This document shows positions 1 through 5,111 of a DNA stretch of 5,111 nucleotides, in pieces. Below the pieces are notes generated by a model that did not search any database, had not been told where the DNA came from, and worked only from the letters and a program-made list of their open reading frames with translations. The position numbers and the translations under genes were made by a program. Numbering within the stretch: position 1 is the first letter of the stretch; every line of letters begins with the position of its first letter. Origin of the DNA: Kiritimatiellales bacterium (GTDB taxonomy: Bacteria; Verrucomicrobiota; Kiritimatiellia; Kiritimatiellales; Pontiellaceae); the NCBI GenBank assembly GCA_030621805.1, contig JAUXGY010000166.1, positions 1-5,111 on the forward strand, written 5' to 3'.

Positions 1-312
1 GCTGCCAAACTCGGTTGCGTTGTGGTGCTCAAAGGTGCCGGCACCGTTGTGGCCGCACCTGAACATCCGCTGGCGATTAATCTGACCGGCAACCCCGGCA
101 TGGCTTCCGGTGGCTCGGGTGATGTGCTGGCGGGAATGATCGTTGGCCTCGCGGGGCAGGGGGTTCCTCCGTTTGAAGCCGCCTGTGCCGCCGTCTGGAT
201 CCATGGCCGCGCCGGCGATCTCGCCGCTGCCGAAAAATCACAGGCGTCGCTCATCGCGTCCGATCTTATCGAAAAACTTCCCGAAGCCTTCCGCGCGGTT
301 TCTTGCCGCTAA
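1..312 (+). CDS. nnrD: ADP/ATP-dependent NAD(P)H-hydrate dehydratase, C-terminal part (5' end outside window)
   Basis: This frame is open from the first base and ends with TAA at 310-312, giving the last 103 codons of a longer gene. The family (YjeF C-terminal, ribokinase-like fold) dehydrates the S-form of damaged NADHX/NADPHX at the expense of ADP or ATP, in the cytoplasm, in nucleotide repair. The visible part carries the family hallmarks in order: LKGAGTVVAAP, then NLTGNPGMASGGSGDVLAGM, whose GSGD aspartate is the conserved catalytic/nucleotide-site residue. A helical tail follows, containing the HGRAGDLAA stretch usual for this domain. Family members are about 280 residues when alone, or about 500 when fused to the NnrE epimerase domain. 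The missing upstream part prevents deciding between these. The first in-window GTG at 22 is not the real start, because homology-type sequence (AAKLGCVVV) precedes it in frame. The gene converges on the phosphofructokinase gene. Confidence 0.93.
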   Translation, partial: AAKLGCVVVLKGAGTVVAAPEHPLAINLTGNPGMASGGSGDVLAGMIVGLAGQGVPPFEAACAAVWIHGRAGDLAAAEKSQASLIASDLIEKLPEAFRAVSCR

Positions 313-314
313 GT

Positions 315-445
315 GTAGACGGAAGATTGCTTCTATTTGGCGCAATCACCTGCTCCGTTGGGGCGGGCTTGTGCGATCAATCCTTCTTTGCAAAGGATAG
401 AAGTATCCTGTGTTCTGTCTGAACGGAGCAAGATGCTCCGTCTAC
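315..445. repeat. Inverted-repeat-bounded intergenic segment, possible small palindromic element
   Basis: The 134-bp gap between the two convergent genes is almost entirely enclosed by a perfect 9-bp inverted repeat, GTAGACGGA at 315-323 and TCCGTCTAC at 437-445. The right arm ends one base before the TAA complement (447-449) of the phosphofructokinase gene, and the left arm begins two bases after the nnrD stop. Inside lie an 8-bp hairpin (423-441) and weaker overlapping stems: GATTGC/GCAATC at 325-330 and 342-347, ATCCTT/AAGGAT at 380-385 and 393-398, and AGGATA/TATCCT at 394-399 and 404-409. The flanks show no convincing target-site duplication. This may be one or two degenerate copies of a dispersed REP-like sequence, or a bidirectional termination region. 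Only the pairings are seen directly; the rest is inference. Confidence 0.4.
423..441. terminator. Perfect 8-bp hairpin between convergent genes (possible bidirectional terminator)
   Basis: ACGGAGCA (423-430), loop AGA, then TGCTCCGT (434-441) pair without mismatch. The position just beyond the 3' ends of nnrD and the phosphofructokinase gene suits transcription termination or mRNA 3'-end protection in both directions. Neither strand has a T-run after the stem, so it is not a canonical intrinsic terminator. A REP-type palindrome is an equal alternative. Confidence 0.4.
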
Positions 446-446
446 G

Positions 447-1745
447 TTAGGCATTCACCATATTGGCAGGCTGGTGGGTGGCTTGGAGAACGGTCTGCCA
501 GAACCAGCTTTGCGGATCGATCGTCTTGCGCGCGCCGATCATGGAAATCGGCAGATGCACAAGACGGTCGTGGTGGAGGCCTACAATTAGATTGGTTTTT
601 CCGGCCATGGCCGCGTGCACCGCGTTGCTGCCGAGGCGCAGGCAATACATCGAATCATTGGCGTTAGCGCGCCGACTGCGAATATTGTAGCTCGGATCAA
701 AATATTTAACGTTCACTTCGATGCCATCCGCCTTAAAGGCGGTTTTAATTTCGCTCTTCAACAGGAGGCCGATGTCGGCGAGGTTTTTGTTGCCAGACTT
801 GTTGGAGCCCAACTCGGTATCGAACAAATTCTGCCCCGCCCCCTCGGCCACCACGACAACCGCGTGCTCCTTGCTGTGTAGGCGGTTTTTGAGATGCTCC
901 AAAAATCCGTTCGGGCCGTGTAGGTCGAACGGGACTTCCGGTACGAGGCAAAAGTTGACGTTGCTGTTGGCCAGCGCCGCGCTCGCCGCAATCCAGCCGG
1001 ATTCGCGGCCCATCAAACGGACCAGGCCGACGCCGTTGCGGTAGGCCTTGGCTTCGGAGTGTGCGTTGGTGATGATGTCCCACGTGGCTTCCACCGCGGT
1101 TTCGAATCCGAAGGAGCGTTGGATCAGATCGACATCGTTGTCGATGGTTTTCGGGATCCCGACTACGGCAATCGGGAGATTGCGTTTCTTGACGCCCTCG
1201 ACAATGTCGCGTGCGCCGCGCTGCGTGCCGTCGCCACCGATCGTGAAGAGAATATCCACACCGTAGTGTACCAGCGTATCGATAATATCGTCGGTATCCT
1301 GCGCGCCGCGCGACGACTTGAGGATGGTGCCGCCTTTTTCGTGGATTTCATCGGTGTTGTCGGTGGTGAGCTCGATGGGGTAGTGGTAGTACTTTGCCAC
1401 GAGACCTTCGTAGCCATATTTGAAGCCCAGCACGCGTTTGACCCCGTAGCTCTCCAATGCGCAGAAGGTCAGCGCGCGGATTACATCGTTCAGTCCGGGG
1501 CAGAGCCCGCCGCAGGTCACGATGCCGACGGTGACTTCCTTTGGATTGAAGAATAGTTTTTCGCGCGGCCCAGCGAGCTCGAAATATTCAATGTCACTAA
1601 TATTCTCAAGCGAGTCCAAATCCCGGGTGCGGTCGTTGCAGGCCACGGCTTCGTTGTTGTAGAAGCGGTTAATGCGCCCCTTGAGAGGAGAGGTGAAGGA
1701 GGGTTTTCCCAACACGTCGGTTCGGATAATTTTCGGGGTGCTCAT
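447..1745 (-). CDS. 6-phosphofructokinase, plant/trypanosome-like family, probably ATP-dependent
   Basis: This 432-residue cytoplasmic enzyme phosphorylates fructose 6-phosphate to fructose 1,6-bisphosphate. Motifs in order: GGLCPGLND (residues 79-87, phosphoryl-donor loop), GGDGT (170-174, metal-binding D172), PKTIDND (198-204, with D202 as the expected catalytic base), MGRESG (245-250), a PE pair at 269-270 at the fructose 6-phosphate site, and DPSYNIRS (350-357). It is about 110 residues longer than the E. coli-type enzyme. The extra N-terminal stretch includes FELAGPREKLFF (55-66), which resembles plant phosphofructokinases. The donor-selecting positions are mixed: glycine after GGD (G173, ATP-like) and lysine before TID (K199, as in pyrophosphate enzymes). 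Plant and trypanosome ATP enzymes share this combination, so ATP is the more likely donor, but pyrophosphate use is not excluded. The ATG follows AGGAG by 6 nt. The gene lies 12 nt downstream of pheS and is probably co-transcribed with it. Confidence 0.93.
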   Translation of the reverse strand: MSTPKIIRTDVLGKPSFTSPLKGRINRFYNNEAVACNDRTRDLDSLENISDIEYFELAGPREKLFFNPKEVTVGIVTCGGLCPGLNDVIRALTFCALESYGVKRVLGFKYGYEGLVAKYYHYPIELTTDNTDEIHEKGGTILKSSRGAQDTDDIIDTLVHYGVDILFTIGGDGTQRGARDIVEGVKKRNLPIAVVGIPKTIDNDVDLIQRSFGFETAVEATWDIITNAHSEAKAYRNGVGLVRLMGRESGWIAASAALANSNVNFCLVPEVPFDLHGPNGFLEHLKNRLHSKEHAVVVVAEGAGQNLFDTELGSNKSGNKNLADIGLLLKSEIKTAFKADGIEVNVKYFDPSYNIRSRRANANDSMYCLRLGSNAVHAAMAGKTNLIVGLHHDRLVHLPISMIGARKTIDPQSWFWQTVLQATHQPANMVNA

Positions 1746-1751
1746 AGGGTG

Positions 1752-1756
1752 CTCCT
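1752..1756 (-). promoter_or_regulatory. Ribosome binding site of the phosphofructokinase gene
   Basis: On the minus strand AGGAG lies in the 12-nt gap after the pheS TAG stop (1760-1758), 6 nt before the ATG at 1745. It fixes the start and shows that the second cistron has its own translation initiation signal inside an apparent operon. Confidence 0.8.
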
Positions 1757-1757
1757 G

Positions 1758-2771
1758 CTAGAATTGGGAAAGAAAGCGTACGTCGTTTTCGTAGAGATTG
1801 CGGATGTCGTGAATGCCGAAGAGGATCATCGTGATGCGCTCGATGCCCATGCCGAATGCAAATCCACTCACCTTCTCTGCATCGTAGCCAACGGACTCGA
1901 AGACGTTGGGGTCAACCATGCCCGCGCCGAGGATCTCGATCCATCCACTGTTTTTGCAGACCCGACAGCCTTTGCCGTTGCAGACGTGGCAGGTAAAGTC
2001 CACCTCCACGCTCGGTTCCGTGAACGGGAAAAAGTGCGGGCGGAAACGAATCTTCACATCCGGCCCCATCATCTCCTTGGCAAAATAGGAAAGCGTGCCC
2101 TTGAGGTCGGCCAGCGAAACGTTCTCATCCACATAGAGGCCTTCGACCTGATGGAAGTTGGCGCTATGCGTAGCGTCCGGCGTGTCGCGGCGGTAGCAGC
2201 GGCCCGGCGAGATGATCCGCACCGGCGGCTTGTGTTCCATCATATAGCGCACCTGTACCGGTGAGGTGTGGCAACGCATTAGCTCACCGCTTTCCAGGTA
2301 AAACGTATCCTGCTCATCGCGCGACGGATGGTCCGCCGGTGTGTTGAGCGCATCGAAATTGTTCCAAACCGTTTCTACGTCCGGCCCATCCGCCACCGTG
2401 AAGCCCAACGTCTGGAAAATCCCGGTGATGCGATCGGTAATCTGCGTGATCGGATGCCGCGTGCCCAGCCCCTGCCACTGGCCCGGTTGGGTCAGGTCGA
2501 ATCCCGCACCACCTGAAGCAGTACCGCCCGCAAACTCTGCCTGTTTTTGTTTGATCAATTCCGTCAGCTCATTCTTGAGTTCGTTGACGGTCTTGCCGAA
2601 CAGGGGCTTTTCTTCCTTGGAGACATTTTTCAGTTCCTGCATCACCTGCGGCAAAAGCCCTTTGCGGCTGAGATATTCAATCCGCACGGCCTCGATTGCC
2701 GCCGCGTCCACCGCGTTTTGCGCTTCGCCCAGCGCCTTCGCCTTTAAATCGTTGAGATCCTGCAAATTCAT
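1758..2771 (-). CDS. pheS: Phenylalanine--tRNA ligase alpha subunit
   Basis: This 337-residue catalytic subunit of the heterotetrameric class II enzyme activates phenylalanine with ATP and charges tRNA-Phe in the cytoplasm, together with PheT. Residues 1 to about 85 form the N-terminal coiled-coil tRNA-binding arm. The class II core follows: motif 1 around HPITQITDRITGIF (106-119), motif 2 around GRCYRRDTPDATHSANFHQ (190-208), FFPFTEPSVEVDF (247-259), and motif 3 around GFAFGMGIER (303-312). A305 corresponds to the alanine that sets the size of the amino-acid pocket in E. coli PheS. Four cysteines, C261, C264, C269 and C272 (CxxC-x4-CxxC), form a zinc-knuckle-like insertion known from some Gram-positive and other PheS proteins. 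Length and C-terminal FLSQF are typical. pheT does not follow: the next gene 12 nt downstream is the phosphofructokinase gene, so PheT must be encoded elsewhere. The ATG start is supported by AAGGAA upstream and the conserved N-terminal length. Confidence 0.97.
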   Translation of the reverse strand: MNLQDLNDLKAKALGEAQNAVDAAAIEAVRIEYLSRKGLLPQVMQELKNVSKEEKPLFGKTVNELKNELTELIKQKQAEFAGGTASGGAGFDLTQPGQWQGLGTRHPITQITDRITGIFQTLGFTVADGPDVETVWNNFDALNTPADHPSRDEQDTFYLESGELMRCHTSPVQVRYMMEHKPPVRIISPGRCYRRDTPDATHSANFHQVEGLYVDENVSLADLKGTLSYFAKEMMGPDVKIRFRPHFFPFTEPSVEVDFTCHVCNGKGCRVCKNSGWIEILGAGMVDPNVFESVGYDAEKVSGFAFGMGIERITMILFGIHDIRNLYENDVRFLSQF

Positions 2772-2781
2772 AATTCAGCGG

Positions 2782-2787
2782 TTCCTT
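2782..2787 (-). promoter_or_regulatory. Probable ribosome binding site of pheS
   Basis: AAGGAA on the minus strand lies 10 nt before the pheS ATG (2771-2769). It is a little far and imperfect compared with the other two sites in the window, but it is the only purine-rich candidate near this start. Confidence 0.55.
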
Positions 2788-2980
2788 GTTCAATATTCGA
2801 AATTCAAAACCCCATCTTCCCGTGTTGAGGAAATATGGCAATTGCTTTTTTACTGTTTTTCTATGGACGGGAGGGGTTTTGGTTTGAAGCGGCCGCATTG
2901 AATTTTGGGCGGAGGGGATTCATGGTATGCATTCTGCTTTGTTTAGTCGGATATTTCTCTTTTTCCACAGGGACACCATA

Positions 2981-2989
2981 TAAGGAGGT
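2981..2989 (+). promoter_or_regulatory. Perfect Shine-Dalgarno site fixing a TTG start
   Basis: TAAGGAGGT is a full nine-base complement of the usual 16S rRNA 3' end. Its AGGAGG core ends 6 nt before TTG at 2995. No ATG occurs at suitable spacing in the frame, and translation from this TTG immediately gives a lysine pair and a signal peptide, so the site decides the start. Confidence 0.9.
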
Positions 2990-2994
2990 TAGTT

Positions 2995-3054
2995 TTGAAA
3001 AAATGGATATTTGCCGTCGGATTTTTACTATTAAGTATGCATATGGTTCAGGCA
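2995..3054 (+). other. Predicted Sec signal peptide of the repeat protein
   Basis: Residues 1-20 have the three-part layout: K2 K3, then an uninterrupted hydrophobic core from W4 to L13, then a short polar end with VQA at 18-20 fitting the small-x-small rule. Cleavage is expected before Q21. There is no cysteine at the +1 position, so it is not a lipoprotein signal. Confidence 0.85.
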
Positions 3055-5111
3055 CAGTTGGTTACGCTATATACCAATGCACCAGCGGGCTCAACGGTTA
3101 CGCTGTCGAACACAGTCGTGGTGGCGGCTTCTCGGGATAAAACAAATGACACCGCGGTGATTGCTTTTGATCTGGGCCTCGGCTCGCTTGAAGGCTCTGG
3201 AGGGATTGTGGTTGTTAGTGAAGCAACCAACAATCTGAGCGGAGCTTTCCGGCTGGCCGGTGTGGTTGCAACCAATGCGCTCACGACCGCAAACTATACG
3301 GGTGCAATCAGAGTGCAGAATAATCTCTCTGCTTTTACTGCGATAAACAGCACGTCGACTCACGCCAATGCAATGGCCGTGGGTATTGTGGGGTCGGTGA
3401 TGGGTGATTTATCTTCTGATTTTCAGATTGAGGCCCTTGCAGGGTTTGCAGGCTCCGAAACTAATTTTGCTGAAGCGAATGCCGAAGCCTATGGAGTTAC
3501 TGGAGACCTGGATGGGGATCTACTAGGAACGATGGTGTTGACCGCCGTTTCCGGCACGGCAACATCGGGATTGGATCGTGCCAGTGCGTATGCGATAAGC
3601 GCTGCAATTGGGGGCGATTTTAATGGGAATCTTGAGGGATCCATCACGATGGAAGCTCAGGCCGGAACCGCAATAACCGAGAGCAACGGCTCCGCGTTTG
3701 CCTGGGCAGAAGCCGTTGGCGTGGGCTCCCATGGTGATGGAACCAACGGTATTGTTTCTGGAACAATGAATGGGGCCGTGTCTGCCACGGCTCGCGGAGG
3801 GAAAGCGGATGGTTCTGGCCAAGCCGCTGCCTTTGCGAATGCAACCGGAATTAACCGGCTCGAAGCCGGGAATATGAGCGGTCAAATTGAGGCTCAGGCT
3901 TTCGGTGGGAGTGCGGTTTCCGACACAGCAGATGCAAGGGCAACGGCCGAGGCCTTCGGAATTGCCCGCGGGGTGGAGGAGAATATTTTGGAAACAGCAA
4001 CCATTTCAGCTATGGCTTTTGGCGGGCAGGCAACCGCGACCAATGGCGTTGCGCTGGCTTCGGCGACGGCAACAGGAATTGGCGGCGAGAGCAACGAGGT
4101 TGTGGTTGCGTCCTCTGGTCAAATTTCGGCGACGGCAACGGGCGGAAGTGCGCAGACGGGCGACGGTTCCGCGGATGCCACCGCAAAGGCGTCTGCGTTG
4201 GCCAATGGTGATGTGAGCGGAGTTCTGGCTGGCACCCTTACTGCAACCGCTCAGGGCACGGGGATGGCCTCGGTGACCGGCACCGGATTGGCTGATGCTT
4301 CTACAGAAGCCTATGGTGTGAAAAATGGGAGTGTGGGGAATATTTTGGGTACGATGCGCATTTCTGCAACGGGCGGAACCGCATTATCAGGCAGTGATGC
4401 CCGCGCCAATGCCACGGCTTACGGAATCGAGGGCGGCATGCATGGGGACACAATGAGCGGAACCATTGAAGTGTCTGCCATGGGCGGAAGTGCCACGGGT
4501 GCTTCTTCCTCGCAGGCCACGGCCTTGGCCGTCGGGATTTCAGGCGGTTCGATGAATATCAGCAACTACACCGGAGCCATCACCGCAACGGCAATGGGCG
4601 GAGCGCAGGATGGGGTGGCGAACGCGGGTCAGGCTGATGCCGTCGGGATTGAAGCAACGGCGGATCTAACACTTAACGTCCTTTCTGGCAGCATCGTTGC
4701 TCTGGCAACGGGGAGCAATTCCACCGCTCATGCGATACTTGGCGGAACGGGCGCGGATACCATCACGCTGGGAAATGCCAAAATTATTGGGGATATCGAT
4801 TTGCGGGGGGGCGGTAATTTGCTGACGGTGAATGGCAATACATCCCTCGAGGGTGATATTAAATCCACAGGTGGAACCATCAATTTCCGCGTGGACAATG
4901 CCATGCTTTTCCTCGGCAAGCCGATACAGGTTTCCAATTTGACGGGAGGAACCATGTTTTTTGCCGGTGACAGCGAGTTGACGGTAGGGTTAACCGGCGA
5001 TCCTTCCAGCCCGGCCAATTCAAAATTAATGGTGGATGGCTCGGTTGCTGCCCCGGATGGCCTCGGGATCAATGCGGCTCCTTCTGCGATAAGCCCTGCT
5101 GGAGATAGCGT
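2995..5111 (+). CDS. Large secreted repeat protein, autotransporter-passenger-like (3' end outside window)
   Basis: From TTG at 2995 the frame stays open to the window edge, 705 full codons without a stop. The specific protein is not recognised and its function is unknown. Residues 1-20 are a signal peptide: MKKW, a hydrophobic core, and VQA before the predicted cleavage. Residues 21-127 are an N-terminal region rich in Val, Thr and Asn. Residues 128-581 hold about twelve tandem degenerate units of 33-43 residues. After these comes GGTGADTITLGN (583-594) and a Gly/Asn/Thr-rich stretch resembling beta-helical passenger regions of autotransporters. No cysteine is present, and proline is absent between residues 31 and 642. 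Export through the inner membrane is well supported. Surface display is inference, because any C-terminal beta-barrel or sorting signal lies beyond the window. It diverges from pheS and shows no functional link to it. Alternatives are an adhesin, an S-layer-like protein or another extracellular structural protein. Confidence 0.88.
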   Translation, partial: MKKWIFAVGFLLLSMHMVQAQLVTLYTNAPAGSTVTLSNTVVVAASRDKTNDTAVIAFDLGLGSLEGSGGIVVVSEATNNLSGAFRLAGVVATNALTTANYTGAIRVQNNLSAFTAINSTSTHANAMAVGIVGSVMGDLSSDFQIEALAGFAGSETNFAEANAEAYGVTGDLDGDLLGTMVLTAVSGTATSGLDRASAYAISAAIGGDFNGNLEGSITMEAQAGTAITESNGSAFAWAEAVGVGSHGDGTNGIVSGTMNGAVSATARGGKADGSGQAAAFANATGINRLEAGNMSGQIEAQAFGGSAVSDTADARATAEAFGIARGVEENILETATISAMAFGGQATATNGVALASATATGIGGESNEVVVASSGQISATATGGSAQTGDGSADATAKASALANGDVSGVLAGTLTATAQGTGMASVTGTGLADASTEAYGVKNGSVGNILGTMRISATGGTALSGSDARANATAYGIEGGMHGDTMSGTIEVSAMGGSATGASSSQATALAVGISGGSMNISNYTGAITATAMGGAQDGVANAGQADAVGIEATADLTLNVLSGSIVALATGSNSTAHAILGGTGADTITLGNAKIIGDIDLRGGGNLLTVNGNTSLEGDIKSTGGTINFRVDNAMLFLGKPIQVSNLTGGTMFFAGDSELTVGLTGDPSSPANSKLMVDGSVAAPDGLGINAAPSAISPAGDS
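3376..4737 (+). repeat. About twelve tandem degenerate protein repeats of 33-43 residues
   Basis: Units begin near residues 128, 165, 198, 240, 283, 320, 359, 401, 439, 475, 512 and 549 of the repeat protein; the last ends near 581. A typical unit opens with A[YFVT]G[IV], continues with a variable Gly/Asn/Asp-rich turn, then SGTI or a close variant, then a strand like xAxAxGG (ISATATGG, ITATAMGG, IEVSAMGG), then a Ser/Asp loop and an alternating alanine run (ADATAKA, ARANATA) leading into the next unit. Units 3 and 8 are the most divergent at the opening motif. The DNA is repeated only loosely (for example ACGGCAACGGGC-like phrases), which points to old duplications rather than recent slippage. 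Confidence 0.82.

Larger units (their letters stand above)
2772..2994. other. Divergent intergenic region between pheS and the secreted repeat protein gene
   Basis: These 223 bases must contain the promoter of the pheS-phosphofructokinase pair (leftward) and of the repeat-protein gene (rightward). The segment is richer in A and T than its surroundings, especially 2831-2875 and 2936-2966. TTGAAT (2898-2903) is a possible rightward -35 box but has no good -10 partner at normal spacing, and the leftward candidates are equally weak. No tRNA, riboswitch-like fold, T-box or attenuator leader peptide is recognisable before pheS. Short open frames here are poor and unlike known proteins. Confidence 0.6.

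Noticed and set aside
1059..1556. 165-codon open frame on the plus strand opposite the phosphofructokinase gene
   Set aside because: It is the antisense of a well-supported gene with all family motifs, and its own product has no recognisable features.
1749..2264. 171-codon open frame on the plus strand opposite pheS
   Set aside because: It is entirely antisense to conserved pheS motif 2 and 3 coding sequence; a GC-skewed shadow frame.
2838..2850. GCAATTGC followed by a T-run as a possible intrinsic terminator
   Set aside because: The eight-base palindrome has no room for a loop with a stable stem, and no gene ends upstream on that strand.
2341..2901. 186-codon plus-strand open frame across the pheS 5' end and the intergenic region
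   Set aside because: Most of it is antisense to pheS, and there is no good ribosome binding site or recognisable domain.
2898..2926. TTGAAT with a downstream CATGGT as a sigma-70 promoter for the repeat protein
   Set aside because: The -10 candidate matches only about half of the consensus; other spacings are no better, so no promoter is called.
2835..3140. 101-codon plus-strand frame with a hydrophobic start
   Set aside because: It overlaps the signal peptide region of the repeat protein in another frame; the TTG frame has the perfect Shine-Dalgarno and stays open for over 700 codons.
3523..3885. Minus-strand open frames inside the repeat protein, also at 3048-3284, 3894-4094 and 4728-5072
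   Set aside because: They arise from the repetitive Ala/Gly/Thr codons read backwards and lack ribosome binding sites and recognisable domains.
3376..4737. CRISPR-like or DNA-level tandem array
   Set aside because: The periodicity exists in the protein; the nucleotide units differ in length and sequence, and there are no identical direct repeats with spacers.

Overview
The window is a bacterial chromosomal segment of moderately high GC with four protein genes on both strands. The housekeeping genes are ordinary bacterial ones. The combination suggests the PVC group (Verrucomicrobiota, Kiritimatiellota or Lentisphaerota): a plant-like 6-phosphofructokinase, a pheS not followed by pheT, a large secreted Gly/Ala/Thr-rich repeat protein with autotransporter-like character, and palindromic intergenic sequence. 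That placement is an inference without a phylogenetic marker.

Layout. (1) At 1-312 (+) is the C-terminal part of an ADP/ATP-dependent NAD(P)H-hydrate dehydratase (NnrD family), cut by the left edge. (2) At 313-446 is a convergent intergenic gap with a perfect 8-bp hairpin and a 9-bp inverted repeat spanning nearly all of it, possibly a small dispersed palindromic element. (3) On the minus strand pheS (2771-1758) is followed after 12 nt by a 6-phosphofructokinase gene (1745-447), with the downstream ribosome binding site inside the gap. The two are probably co-transcribed. (4) At 2772-2994 is a divergent intergenic region with both ribosome binding sites but no promoter I can defend. (5) From 2995 to the right edge (+) runs a long open frame starting with TTG behind a perfect Shine-Dalgarno sequence. 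It encodes a signal peptide, an N-terminal region, about twelve tandem degenerate repeats of 33-43 residues, and the beginning of a glycine-rich, probably beta-helical region. It continues past the window.

How the genes relate. NnrD repairs hydrated NAD(P)H, PheS charges tRNA-Phe together with an unseen PheT, and the phosphofructokinase carries out the committing step of glycolysis. These are cytoplasmic core functions with no evident shared pathway. The divergent secreted repeat protein is the accessory part and the most interesting item: its function is unknown, and its architecture resembles the passenger region of surface or autotransporter proteins.
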